Of a stretch of DNA of 64,000 nt, positions 1 to 9,863 are shown in pieces. The notes below the pieces were generated by a model. It ran no database searches, was not told the origin of the DNA, and saw only the letters and a list, made by a program, of their open reading frames with translations. Positions within the stretch are counted from its first letter, which is position 1, and each line of letters starts with the position of its first letter. This stretch comes from Pleomorphomonas diazotrophica (GTDB lineage: Bacteria; Pseudomonadota; Alphaproteobacteria; Rhizobiales; Pleomorphomonadaceae): assembly GCF_002844595.1 (NCBI RefSeq), contig NZ_PJNW01000016.1, positions 156,827-220,826 on the forward strand, read 5' to 3'. A program made the translations under genes and the position numbers.

Positions 1-438
1 CCGCTCCAGGGCACCGAAACGGGCGTTGACGCCGTCGAGGCGCCCTTCAACGGTGGATTCCAGCTCGGCCAGCGTCTCGGTCACCTGTCGCAGCAGTTCC
101 CCCACCACCTCGACCTCGGCGGCGAGTTCGCCGGTCTGCTCGCGCACGCGACCGGGTAACGCCTGCTCCAGGCGGTTGAGGCGGGCGGCGACTTTCTCGA
201 TCTCGGCCTCACCGTCGCCGGCGACGGCGGCGATCTCGGCGAGACGGCTCTCGATCCAGGCTCGCTCCCGCCGCCGTTCCATCGGTTGCTGCACGGTGAC
301 CATGGTGAGCATCAGGCCGATGCCGATCACCAGTGCCGATCCTGCCGACAGGCCAAGCTGGAAATACAGCACCACCGCGACCGAAACGGCGATCACGCCC
401 ATGGCGATCAAGATCATCGTCGATGACGACCGGTTCAT
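1..438 (-). CDS. N-terminus of membrane-anchored coiled-coil protein (partial; possibly an EAL-domain protein)
   Basis: This reading frame is open from an ATG at 436-438 to the left edge, so only the first 146 residues are present. Residues about 7-50 form two hydrophobic segments (ILIAMGVIAVSVAVVLYF, then SALVIGIGLMLTMVTV). They are followed by an Arg/Glu-rich stretch with the heptad-like pattern of a coiled coil (RRRERAWIESRLAEI, then LNRLEQALPGRVREQTGELA). A purine-rich ribosome site (GGAGTGGGCAGGCGA) precedes the start. This two-helix plus coiled-coil N-terminus resembles cyclic-di-GMP phosphodiesterases (EAL) of Rhizobiales, but the catalytic part would lie outside the window, so that function is a guess. 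The frame and start are well supported; the product is not. Confidence 0.6.
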   Translation of the reverse strand, partial: MNRSSSTMILIAMGVIAVSVAVVLYFQLGLSAGSALVIGIGLMLTMVTVQQPMERRRERAWIESRLAEIAAVAGDGEAEIEKVAARLNRLEQALPGRVREQTGELAAEVEVVGELLRQVTETLAELESTVEGRLDGVNARFGALER

Positions 439-680
439 TCGCCTGCCCACTCCAACACGAAACCACGCAACGAATCACATGGCATTGTTGCCGTTTTCGT
501 GAGCGGAAGCGAAGACGGACAATGGTTTTCCAAGGGTTTTCAGCCGATTTCGCTACTCGAAGGTCGCTTTATCCATCCTGCGACCACCGATCGCCGCCTT
601 GACCCCTGCCCGCCAACGTCCCATGTTCGTCGCGGCTCGTCGGCAGGCAGTCGCCGACCGCAGAAAACCTGAGGGCAAAC

Positions 681-875
681 ATGATCGAACTCAACGTCAA
701 AGGCATGATGTGCGGCGGCTGCGCCAACTCGGTCGAGAAAGCGATCAAGCGTGTCGACGCCGATGCCACGGTCACCGTCGACCTCGCCGCCGGTAAGGTC
801 AGCGTCAACACCAAGGCCGATGCCAAGGTACTGGGCGACGCCATCGAGGCGGCCGGCTACGAAGTGGCGGCGTGA
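681..875 (+). CDS. CopZ-like heavy-metal-associated (HMA) chaperone
   Basis: A 64-residue protein consisting of a single HMA ferredoxin-like fold. The metal-binding MxCxxC loop is visible at residues 9-15 (GMMCGGCANSVEKAI), and the C-terminus has the usual family ending (AIEAAGYEVAA). Proteins of this size carry Cu(I) in the cytoplasm to P-type ATPases or copper-responsive regulators. A good ribosome site (GAGGG) lies 5-6 bases before the ATG. No copper ATPase or CueR-like regulator is next to it here, so its partner must be elsewhere. Family assignment is firm; the metal (copper rather than zinc or mercury) is inferred from the motif and length. Confidence 0.88.
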   Translation: MIELNVKGMMCGGCANSVEKAIKRVDADATVTVDLAAGKVSVNTKADAKVLGDAIEAAGYEVAA

Positions 876-919
876 TGCCGATTCTTCTGGGCGGCTCCAA
901 CGTCGCTCGCGAGGACTGA

Positions 920-951
920 GCGGAAGCACCTGTTTTGAGACAGGCTTCCGC
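920..951. terminator. Stem-loop after the HMA gene, possible terminator
   Basis: Arms GCGGAAGC (920-927) and GCTTCCGC (944-951) pair perfectly, with an inner CTGT/ACAG stem offset by two bases and a TTTGAG loop. It lies 45 bases after the HMA stop. There is no T-tract after it, so it may act as a weak terminator or an mRNA-end stabiliser. Confidence 0.5.
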
Positions 952-1084
952 CGCAGGAATCCGGTTCTCAGGACCGACCGTGACGTCCTGTTAACGGTTA
1001 TCAACCCTTTATTTACCATGATCGGGGCAGAGTTCCGCCAGTACGCAGTGCAATTTGCAACTGGTTGACAGGGAACGCTTTCCG

Positions 1085-2413
1085 ATGTCGGTTGGCCCGC
1101 GCAGCACATCGACGGTTCGTCTTTTGATCGTCGATGCGGACGTCTCGTCACGGCGGGTCGTGCGCAAGGCTCTTGAGGCACGCATCGCCCGGCCGATGCT
1201 GATCCTCGAGACGGCCGAGCATGATGCCGCGCGCGTCATGGCCGGCAAGCAAACCTTCGATGTCGTTGCCATCGACCTCGAGACCATCGGCGGCCCGGCG
1301 GCTTTCCGAGCTTTCACCGAGCAGCTCACGCCCACCACGGTCTATGCCATGGGCGACCCCACCGACGTGCAGGCGGCCGTTGCCTGCGTCCGGGCGGGTG
1401 CCGCAGACTTCATCGAAAAGCCGGTCGACGGTACCGCCTTCGCCCGCCGTGTGGAGCGTCAGTTTGTCGAGAGCATTGCCAACACGGTCGATGAAGCTGA
1501 TGGCTTGATCGGTTCCTCGCCGGCGACACGGGCACTGTCCGAACAGATCCTGCGCGTTGCGCCGTCGCTCGGGCCGGTCTTCATCTCCGGCGAGGCTGGC
1601 AGCGGCAAGTCGCTGGTGGCTCGTGCCGTTCATGGGCGGTCGCGCCGCCGCAACGGGCCGTTCGTAACGCTCGATTGCGCGCGAACTCCAGTCGATCGTC
1701 TGGTAGCCGACCTCTCCGAGCCGGACGGAGCGCTCGCCACGGCCGACGGCGGCACGCTGTTCCTTGATGAAGTGGGGCACCTTCCCGATCCCGCGCAGAT
1801 GGCCTTGATGCGTTTTCTCGATACTGGGGAGATCGCCGGTTTCGATGGTGGTCACCGCCTGTCGGTCCGCATCATCGCCTCGTCGCGGCGCCCGCTCGAC
1901 GACCTCAGTGGTCCCGCGGGCCTCCGGCAGGATCTCTATTTCCGCCTCAACGTGCTGACTCTGGCCGTACCGCCGCTCAGGGACCGGACCGAGGACATCC
2001 CGCTGCTGGTCGATACCATGGTGCGGCAGATCAACCGAGACAGCGGGTCGCGCTACACGCGCTTCACCGCGGCCGCCGTGCAGTGTCTGGCCGGTCGCAC
2101 CTGGCCGGGCAACGTTGCCGAGCTCAGGGCCGCGCTCGAAAATCTGATGACCCTCTACCCCGGCGATCTCGTCACCGCCGACATGGTGGTTCCGATCATC
2201 GTCGCGCCGGCGGCCATCGCCGCTACGCCCAGAAAGAAGCTGGCGGCCGAGGTCAGGCCGCTCTGGATGGAGGAGGCGCGGGTGATCGACGAGGCGATCG
2301 CCGCCTTCGACGGCAACATAGCCAAGGCCGCAGCGGCTCTTGAGATCAGCCCTTCGACCATCTATCGAAAGCGCCGCGACATCGAGGAAGCAATGGCTGC
2401 CCGAAGCGCTTGA
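1085..2413 (+). CDS. NtrC-family response regulator (receiver-AAA+-Fis HTH) lacking GAFTGA
   Basis: A 442-residue regulator with three parts. Residues about 11-125 are a receiver domain with an acidic pocket (VDAD), likely phospho-acceptor Asp64 (FDVVAIDLE) and Lys112 (IEKP). Residues about 140-370 are an AAA+ domain with Walker A GEAGSGKS and Walker B GGTLFLDEVGHL. The C-terminus is a Fis-type helix-turn-helix (NIAKAAAALEISPSTIYRKR). The GAFTGA loop that contacts sigma-54 is absent: where it should lie the sequence reads LSEPDGALATADGG. The protein therefore probably does not activate sigma-54 RNA polymerase and may work with another sigma factor or as a repressor. No histidine kinase is adjacent. 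ATG 1085 is preferred over an upstream TTG (1055) because AGGGAA precedes it. Confidence 0.87.
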   Translation: MSVGPRSTSTVRLLIVDADVSSRRVVRKALEARIARPMLILETAEHDAARVMAGKQTFDVVAIDLETIGGPAAFRAFTEQLTPTTVYAMGDPTDVQAAVACVRAGAADFIEKPVDGTAFARRVERQFVESIANTVDEADGLIGSSPATRALSEQILRVAPSLGPVFISGEAGSGKSLVARAVHGRSRRRNGPFVTLDCARTPVDRLVADLSEPDGALATADGGTLFLDEVGHLPDPAQMALMRFLDTGEIAGFDGGHRLSVRIIASSRRPLDDLSGPAGLRQDLYFRLNVLTLAVPPLRDRTEDIPLLVDTMVRQINRDSGSRYTRFTAAAVQCLAGRTWPGNVAELRAALENLMTLYPGDLVTADMVVPIIVAPAAIAATPRKKLAAEVRPLWMEEARVIDEAIAAFDGNIAKAAAALEISPSTIYRKRRDIEEAMAARSA

Positions 2414-2639
2414 GTAGTTCTCCGAAGAAGCGGCCGTGATCTTGGAAAAGCGGCAACGGATCAGTAAGATAGTCGCGGGCCGCAATCGCCCTGGCAGCAA
2501 GGCCTACCGCCCCACCCGGGTGTTCGTCAGATGCCTGCCGCGTTTTGTGGAATGACTAGGGCATTCGCATGGCGACCGTCTGCTGTTCAGGCCGGTTCAG
2601 CCTGATCGGCGAATGCTCCCGGGGGAAGGACAAGTGGTC

Positions 2640-3224
2640 ATGCACCGGTTGGGTTTTCTTGCGGCGTTTTCCGCCTCGCTGATGGCGGCGTCGACGGCGA
2701 TGGCGGGACCGATCCTTGACGAAGCCAAGGCTGCTGAGGCCCTGCTTGCGGAAGGCAAGTCCGTCGAGGCCCTGGCCGCGCTCGAAGCGGCCTTCAATGC
2801 CGCCTGGGATGCCGCGCCGCTCGGCTTCTCGGAAGCCACCTTCGTGACCGGCAAGCCGGCTGGCTTCGGCATCTACTCGACCCGACCCAACGCGGTCTTC
2901 CAGCCCGACGAGCAGATGCTCGTCTATGCCGAACCCTTCGGCTACGGCTTCGGCAAGGACGGCGACCTTTTCAAGATCGATTTTTCGGCCGATTTCGAGC
3001 TGCGCACTCCCCGCGGCCAGATCCTGCACGCCCAGGAGGGATTTGCCTCGCTCGACATGGTGTCGCGTCGGCGAAACAAGGAGTTCCAAGTCTATATAGT
3101 CTACAATTTCAAGGGGCTGAAGCCCGGAGACTATGTGCTGGTGACCAAGCTCAGCGACCGCAACTCGGACAAGAAGGGGGAGTTCGAGCTGCCGTTCACC
3201 ATCGCCGAGAAGCCGGCCAACTGA
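2640..3224 (+). CDS. Exported protein of unknown function
   Basis: A 194-residue protein with a clear signal peptide (MHRLGFLAAFSASLMAAS, probable cleavage after TAMA). The mature part has an alanine-rich helix, then a beta-rich region with a conserved-looking core (PNAVFQPDEQMLVYAEP, then LKPGDYVLVTKLSDRN) resembling periplasmic proteins of Rhizobiales with no assigned function. The start at 2640 is chosen because GGGGGAAGGA sits nine bases upstream and the signal peptide begins there. It ends four bases before the GNAT gene, so the two may be co-transcribed. Real gene by coding pattern; function unknown. Confidence 0.75.
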   Translation: MHRLGFLAAFSASLMAASTAMAGPILDEAKAAEALLAEGKSVEALAALEAAFNAAWDAAPLGFSEATFVTGKPAGFGIYSTRPNAVFQPDEQMLVYAEPFGYGFGKDGDLFKIDFSADFELRTPRGQILHAQEGFASLDMVSRRRNKEFQVYIVYNFKGLKPGDYVLVTKLSDRNSDKKGEFELPFTIAEKPAN

Positions 3225-3228
3225 CCTC

Positions 3229-3717
3229 ATGATCGAGCAGCCCCTCATTCGGCCCGCCATCGATGCCGACGGCGCAGGCATTGCTCGTCTGATCGCCGCC
3301 GTTTTCGGCGAGTATGAGGGCTGCCCCTTCGTCATCGCCGATTTTCCCGAACTCGCCGCGCCGGCCAGCCATTACCAAAGGCGGGGCGGCCGGTTGTTCG
3401 TTGCCGAGCATGGCGGTGCCATCGTCGGTTCCTTCGCCGTATCTTCACCGGACGGTGATGGCGTCTTCGAGATCAACAAGGTCTATCTCGACCGTCGGCA
3501 GCGCGGTTCCGGACTGGCGCAACGCCTCTATGCAACGGCGATCGAGGAAGTCGTCCGGCGCGGCGGGCGGACGCTGAAACTCTGGAGCGACACTCGCTTT
3601 CTCTCCGGCCATCGGTTTTACGAGAAGCTCGGCTTCGCCCGCCAGCCGGTCGTCCGCTTTGTTCCCGACGCCACCGATTGCTGGGAACTCGCCTATCGCC
3701 TGGAGCTCGGCCGCTGA
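3229..3717 (+). CDS. GNAT-family N-acetyltransferase
   Basis: A 162-residue GNAT enzyme. The acetyl-CoA-binding motif A is visible as INKVYLDRRQRGSGLAQRLY (R/Q-x-x-G-x-G/A type), and motif B near the C-terminus reads SGHRFYEKLGF. Members move an acetyl group from acetyl-CoA to a small molecule or protein amine; the substrate cannot be read from sequence. The start lies four bases after the preceding stop with no strong ribosome site of its own, which suggests translational coupling to the exported protein before it. Confidence 0.85.
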   Translation: MIEQPLIRPAIDADGAGIARLIAAVFGEYEGCPFVIADFPELAAPASHYQRRGGRLFVAEHGGAIVGSFAVSSPDGDGVFEINKVYLDRRQRGSGLAQRLYATAIEEVVRRGGRTLKLWSDTRFLSGHRFYEKLGFARQPVVRFVPDATDCWELAYRLELGR

Positions 3718-3849
3718 GGATTCCGCAAGCCGCACCGCCTGTTGCCAACTTTCCGCCGCACAGGTCTTTCAGCCTGCCTTCCGGCCTTGCCGCCGAAGCA
3801 GGCGAAGCGTAGAAGCCGCCGTTCGCCCGCGTTTCGTCCCGGAGATGTC

Positions 3850-4743
3850 ATGCAGCCGTCGATGCGCCTTTACGCCGCAGGCGCCGCCCTTCTCGCCGTC
3901 TTTCTGTTCTCGGGCCTGGACGCTCTGGTCAAGGCGACGACCTATGGCACACCGCTCGCGATGGTCGTGTTCCTGCGCTATGCCGCCGGCCTGATCTTTT
4001 CGGCGGGATCTGCGGCAGCGCAAGACCAGCTCCGCCCCGCCTGGCCCACCGTCCGGCGCGCCGTCGGCCGGTCGCTGGCCGGTCTTTCCTGCGCCACGCT
4101 GTTTTTCGGCGCGCTTAACCTATTGCCGCTCGCCCAGACTGTGGCGCTTACCTTCACATCCCCCTTCTTCATGGTACTGATTTCGGCGGCGATGATTGGC
4201 GACCCGATAACGCGCCGCGCGCTGTTCGCCGCCGCCTTCGGCTTTCTCGGCGTGGTCGTCATGCTCGCCGAAAAGCTTAGCTCGGAGGTGGGAAGCCCGC
4301 TCGGCTTTGCGATGGCGCTTGCGTCGGCCGTCGCCTACGCTCTCTCCATGATCATGTCGCGCCGGGACACCGTTCACGACAGCGTGCCCCAGATGATCCT
4401 GGTTCAGAATGCCATCAGCGCCGTGGTGGCGCTTCCCTTCGCGCTCTACTGGTTCCAGCCGATACCCGGCGAAACGTTGTTGATGTTCCTCGCCATCGGC
4501 GCGCTCGGCACCGGCGGCAACTATGCCATCACCTGGGCCTACAAGCATGCGCCGGCAACGCTGCTCGGCCCCTTCGAGTTCACGGCTCTGATCTGGGCGG
4601 TTACCTTCGGCGTGATATTCTTCGGTGAGGTGCCCAGCGTCCACACTCTCGTGGGCGCGGCGATCATCGTCGGCGCCTGCCTCGTGGTGGTCCAGCCGGC
4701 CGCCACACCTGCCAGGCGCGGTCTGGATGACGCTCGTCCGTAA
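3850..4743 (+). CDS. EamA/DMT-superfamily inner-membrane transporter
   Basis: A 297-residue protein with about ten hydrophobic segments in two EamA repeats (roughly residues 8-140 and 150-285), the usual drug/metabolite exporter build. The first repeat has the family pattern LFSGLDALVKATTYGTPLAMVVFLRY in pieces, and the second ends with VHTLVGAAIIVGACLVVV. ATG 3850 is used because GGAG lies five bases upstream and the first helix follows directly; longer upstream readings add a non-hydrophobic arginine-rich tail. The substrate is not predictable. It lies just upstream of the groESL promoter and is read in the same direction. Confidence 0.85.
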   Translation: MQPSMRLYAAGAALLAVFLFSGLDALVKATTYGTPLAMVVFLRYAAGLIFSAGSAAAQDQLRPAWPTVRRAVGRSLAGLSCATLFFGALNLLPLAQTVALTFTSPFFMVLISAAMIGDPITRRALFAAAFGFLGVVVMLAEKLSSEVGSPLGFAMALASAVAYALSMIMSRRDTVHDSVPQMILVQNAISAVVALPFALYWFQPIPGETLLMFLAIGALGTGGNYAITWAYKHAPATLLGPFEFTALIWAVTFGVIFFGEVPSVHTLVGAAIIVGACLVVVQPAATPARRGLDDARP

Positions 4744-4758
4744 AACGCCGGACCCACT

Positions 4759-4790
4759 CTTGACAGACAACCGACTTGAGCCTATCTCCG
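4759..4790 (+). promoter_or_regulatory. RpoH-type (alphaproteobacterial heat-shock) promoter of groESL
   Basis: CTTGACA begins at 4759 and CCTATCTCCG fills 4781-4790, with 18 bases between CTTG and CCTAT. This matches the alphaproteobacterial heat-shock consensus CTTG-N17-20-CYTATNTNNG exactly. It lies directly upstream of the CIRCE element and about 110 bases before groES. Confidence 0.85.
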
Positions 4791-4796
4791 GCCCGC

Positions 4797-4823
4797 TTAG
4801 CACTCGTCACTCATGAGTGCTAA
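4797..4823 (+). promoter_or_regulatory. CIRCE operator (HrcA binding site) of groESL
   Basis: Perfect inverted repeat TTAGCACTC-N9-GAGTGCTAA, the canonical CIRCE sequence bound by the HrcA repressor. It covers the expected transcription start just after the heat-shock promoter, so HrcA would block initiation when chaperone is plentiful. Confidence 0.97.
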
Positions 4824-4898
4824 CAGTAGATATTTTCGCCGTGGCCTGTGAGGCAAAAGCGCGCAGACCACGGGCATTTGACAAATGAGGAGCCGAAC

Positions 4899-5186
4899 AT
4901 GAAGTTCCGTCCCCTGCACGACCGCGTCGTCGTTCGCCGGCTGGAGTCCGAAGAGCGCACCGCTGGTGGCATCATCATCCCGGACACCGCCAAGGAAAAG
5001 CCCCAGCAGGGCGAAGTCGTGGCCGTTGGCCCTGGCGCTCGCAATGAAAAGGGCGAGCTCGTCGCTCTCGACGTCAAGGCCGGCGACAAGGTGCTGTTCG
5101 GCAAGTGGTCGGGCACCGAGGTGAAGATCGACGGTCAGGACCTCCTGATCATGAAGGAATCCGACGTGATGGGCATCATCGGCTGA
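4899..5186 (+). CDS. groES: Co-chaperonin GroES (Hsp10)
   Basis: A 95-residue GroES of standard length. It opens [19 protein letters not shown] and carries the mobile loop that docks on GroEL ([16 protein letters not shown], about residues 19-34). Seven copies cap the GroEL ring and close the folding chamber in the cytoplasm. ATG 4899 is preceded by TGAGGAGCC. groEL follows after 53 bases in the same operon, under the RpoH-type promoter and CIRCE. Confidence 0.99.
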   Translation: MKFRPLHDRVVVRRLESEERTAGGIIIPDTAKEKPQQGEVVAVGPGARNEKGELVALDVKAGDKVLFGKWSGTEVKIDGQDLLIMKESDVMGIIG

Positions 5187-5215
5187 TCCGATCAGTCCGT
5201 TCAGTCCTCCGTTAA

Positions 5216-7080
<1,865 letters not shown>

Positions 7081-7092
7081 AAAGCTAAGACG

Positions 7093-7133
7093 GGAAATGG
7101 GGCGTCGCGAAAGCGGCGCCCTTTCCTTTTGTT
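7093..7133 (+). terminator. Rho-independent terminator of groESL
   Basis: GGGCGTCGC (7100-7108), GAAA loop, GCGGCGCCC (7113-7121), flanked by GGAAA/TTTCC and followed by TTTTGTT. It lies directly after the 93-bp repeats and before the ABC gene. Confidence 0.85.
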
Positions 7134-7314
7134 CGCCAACAGCCGCATCTTACAAAAGCTTCATCTCGTCCGCCGCAATGTCGCCGCGATCGGGACGTGC
7201 TGTCTCATCAAGAAATCGGCAAGGTCCTTATCGGGGACAACGAATTTCGTTGTGTCCGCCGCGGGATTCTGCATCAGTTCATTACCATATATCGGCCGTT
7301 CCTGAGGGCACCTG

Positions 7315-9120
7315 ATGAAAGCACTGCTTGCGACGCTCGCATTGGCCTGGCGTCTTGCCGTTCCCTACTTCAAGGAGAAGCGACAAGGCGAACTCGTCTT
7401 CCGATGGTTCAAGATCCGCATGCAGGAGCGCTGGATCGGGCTTGGCTTCCTAGGGCTGATCCTGGGGCTCAACGTCGCCCAGGTCTACCTCAACGTCTGG
7501 TTCAACAGCTGGTACAACACCTTCTATACGGCGATGCAGGACCGCAACGGTCCGGCCTTCTCGGCGCAGCTCGTGCTTTGGTGCGTGATCGTCGCGCCGC
7601 TGATCGCCTCTTTCGTGATCGAGGTGTATCTCACCAACTGGCTGCGCATCCGCTGGCGGGACTGGATGACGGAGCACTTCGTCAATCGCTGGATGAGCAA
7701 CGCCAACTATTATCGGCTTTCACAGGTGGCCAGCGGCACCGACAACCCCGACCAGCGTATCGCCGAGGACATCCGCGACTTTATCACGTACACGCTGACC
7801 ATCTTTGTCCAGATCTTCAACACCGTCCTGACGCTCTTTGCGTTCACCATGGTGCTGTGGGCGATTTCCGCCGACTTCCCCTATTCGATCGGTGGCTTCA
7901 ATCTGGCCAGCATTCCCGGCTATCTCGTCTGGGCGGCCGCCCTCTACTCGATCATCGGCACCTACTTTACGCATGTGACCGGCCGGAAGCTCATAACCTT
8001 GCGCTTCCGCCAGCAGCATGTGGAAGCCGACTTCCGCTTCGCCATGATGCGTCTCCGCGAGAACGCCGAAGAAGTGGCCCTGCTGAAAGGCGAGGAGCCG
8101 GAGAAACGGGTCTTCAAGAGTGCCTTCGAGCGGCTGAAGGACAACTTCTATGAGATCATGGACGTCACGCGGAACCTCAACATCGTCACGAACTTCTATG
8201 GGAACCTGTCGGTCATCTTTCCGCTCGTGATGCTGGCGCCGGCCTATTTCGCGGCCGGCTCGACCATGCAGCTCGGCGTGATGATGCAGGCCTCCCAGGC
8301 CTTCGACAAGGTCCAGAACAACTTCTCGATCTTCGTCTCCCTCTACGACACCATCGCCAACTGGAAGGCCGTGCTGGATCGCCTCACCACCTTCGAGCGG
8401 GCGATGTCCGAGGCCGAGGCCAGCGCCTCCCGGCCAGGCGTGGCCTTGAAGCCAAGCCGCGGCGACGCGATCACGGCCGACGGAGCCGTCGTTTCCCTGC
8501 CGGACGGCCGGCCGCTGGTCCGCCTGGACAACGCCGCCTTTGAACGAGGCAAGGCCGTGCTGATCTCCGGTCCGTCCGGGGCCGGCAAGACGTCAGTGTT
8601 CCGGGCGCTCGCCGGTATCTGGCCGTTCGGCAGCGGTGACCTCAGCATCCCTGAGGATGCTCGCGTCATGGTGCTGCCGCAGACCGCCTATCTGCCGCTC
8701 GGCACACTGCGCGAGGCGCTCGCCTATCCGAATCCCGCCGAGATGCAGGACGACGCCAAGGTGAGGGACGTACTCGCCGCCGTTGGGCTTGGTGCCTTTG
8801 CCAACCGTCTCGATGATCTGTCCGAAGGTCCCAACCTCGCCTCCCGCCTCTCCGGCGGTGAACAGCAGCGCGTTGCCATCGCCCGCGCCATCCTGGCCGA
8901 GCCCGATTTCCTTCTTCTCGACGAAGCAACCGCGTCGTTGGACGAAGCGTCGGAAGCGTCTCTCTACCGGTTGCTGCGCGAGCGGCTACCGAAGGCGGCC
9001 ATCATCTCCATTGGTCACCGCTCCTCGCTCAAGGGCCTGCATGACGAGTTCGTGGAGCTGCGAAAGCAGGAGGGTGGCCCCTCGATCCTTGGCGCTGCAG
9101 CACCCGTTCCCATTGGCTGA
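7315..9120 (+). CDS. SbmA/BacA-like ABC transporter, fused permease and ATPase (YddA type)
   Basis: A 601-residue inner-membrane protein. Residues about 1-340 are the SbmA/BacA-type membrane domain (LNVWFNSWYNTFYTAMQ early on is typical of the family). Residues about 385-590 are an ABC ATPase with Walker A GPSGAGKT near 419, signature LSGGEQQRVAIARA near 512 and Walker B FLLLDEATASLD near 532. BacA/SbmA relatives import peptides or affect very-long-chain lipid A; the ATPase-fused YddA branch is mostly uncharacterised and is sometimes labelled vitamin B12/bleomycin/peptide transport. The gene stands alone between two terminators. Confidence 0.88.
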   Translation: MKALLATLALAWRLAVPYFKEKRQGELVFRWFKIRMQERWIGLGFLGLILGLNVAQVYLNVWFNSWYNTFYTAMQDRNGPAFSAQLVLWCVIVAPLIASFVIEVYLTNWLRIRWRDWMTEHFVNRWMSNANYYRLSQVASGTDNPDQRIAEDIRDFITYTLTIFVQIFNTVLTLFAFTMVLWAISADFPYSIGGFNLASIPGYLVWAAALYSIIGTYFTHVTGRKLITLRFRQQHVEADFRFAMMRLRENAEEVALLKGEEPEKRVFKSAFERLKDNFYEIMDVTRNLNIVTNFYGNLSVIFPLVMLAPAYFAAGSTMQLGVMMQASQAFDKVQNNFSIFVSLYDTIANWKAVLDRLTTFERAMSEAEASASRPGVALKPSRGDAITADGAVVSLPDGRPLVRLDNAAFERGKAVLISGPSGAGKTSVFRALAGIWPFGSGDLSIPEDARVMVLPQTAYLPLGTLREALAYPNPAEMQDDAKVRDVLAAVGLGAFANRLDDLSEGPNLASRLSGGEQQRVAIARAILAEPDFLLLDEATASLDEASEASLYRLLRERLPKAAIISIGHRSSLKGLHDEFVELRKQEGGPSILGAAAPVPIG

Positions 9121-9158
9121 CCGACCGAGTCGCATTTTCCGAACGTGAAGCGGAACGA

Positions 9159-9202
9159 AGCGACGCATTGTTTCCTTGACGGGAACAATGCGTCGCTCTT
9201 TT
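9159..9202 (+). terminator. Rho-independent terminator after the SbmA-like gene
   Basis: Perfect 14-bp inverted repeat AGCGACGCATTGTT (9159-9172) and AACAATGCGTCGCT (9184-9197), then CTTTT. It lies 38 bases after the ABC stop and supports the later start chosen for the DoxX gene. Confidence 0.88.
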
Positions 9203-9289
9203 CATGTCTATGCCCGCGCCACCTGCGTAGCTATACGGACAGCAACGGCGTCAGGCGATGCCGCCTTTCTCGATTGCGGAGTTTTCGAC

Positions 9290-9706
9290 ATGGACAGCAT
9301 CAAGGCCCCGGCTCTGCTCGCCGGACGTATCCTTCTCTCCATCATCTTCATCACCTCGGGCTGGGGCAAGATCACCGGCTACGCCGGGACCGCCGGCTAC
9401 ATGGACGCCATGGGCGTGCCGTCCATCCTGCTGCCGCTGGTCATCCTGACCGAGCTCGGCGCCGGCCTTGCCGTGCTGGTCGGCTTCCAGACGCGGATCG
9501 CCGCCTTCCTGCTGGCCGGCTTCTGCGTCGTCTCCGGCTATCTCTTCCACTACAAGGCGATCACCGGCACCGCCGGCCAGGAAATGATGGACATGATGAA
9601 CTGGCTGTCCTTCATGAAGAACGTCACCATTGCCGGTGGTTTCCTTGCGCTTGTCGGCGCCGGCGCCGGCGCGCTGTCGGTCGACGCCAAGCTCGGCAAG
9701 GCCTGA
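9290..9706 (+). CDS. DoxX-family membrane protein
   Basis: A 138-residue protein with four predicted membrane helices and the DoxX pattern: [20 protein letters not shown] in the first helix, then [20 protein letters not shown]. DoxX proteins are small quinone-linked or redox-associated membrane proteins; exact roles differ between members. ATG 9290 is preceded by GGAG and begins right before the first helix; an upstream reading would run through the terminator at 9159-9202. A terminator follows, so the gene is probably monocistronic. Confidence 0.87.
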   Translation: MDSIKAPALLAGRILLSIIFITSGWGKITGYAGTAGYMDAMGVPSILLPLVILTELGAGLAVLVGFQTRIAAFLLAGFCVVSGYLFHYKAITGTAGQEMMDMMNWLSFMKNVTIAGGFLALVGAGAGALSVDAKLGKA

Positions 9707-9790
9707 TCGGACAACACAACCGAAAGGGCGGGCGACAGCCGCGGAACGGCCGGTTCGCCTTGCCCTTTCCCCGCTTATCGATTACTTGGA

Positions 9791-9817
9791 AACCCGCGCG
9801 CCCCGCTCGCGGGTTTT
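9791..9817 (+). terminator. Rho-independent terminator after doxX-like gene
   Basis: AACCCGCG (9791-9798) pairs with CGCGGGTT (9808-9815), followed by a short T-rich run. It separates the DoxX gene from hisS. Confidence 0.75.
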
Positions 9818-9863
9818 CGCGCGTTTTGGCCGATTAGGGCCGCTATTCCAGGGCACAGGACTG

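Noticed and set aside
26..502. Rightward frame at the left edge
   Set aside because: Serine/arginine-rich shadow; the leftward frame has transmembrane and coiled-coil features and a ribosome site.
1148..2500. Long leftward open frame opposite the NtrC-type regulator gene
   Set aside because: High GC makes antisense frames open. Its product is arginine/glycine-rich with no family pattern, and the plus-strand gene has clear domains.
2561..2616. GCATTCGC/GCGAATGC inverted repeat before the exported-protein gene
   Set aside because: Only eight bases with a 40-base gap; too weak to call an operator or terminator.
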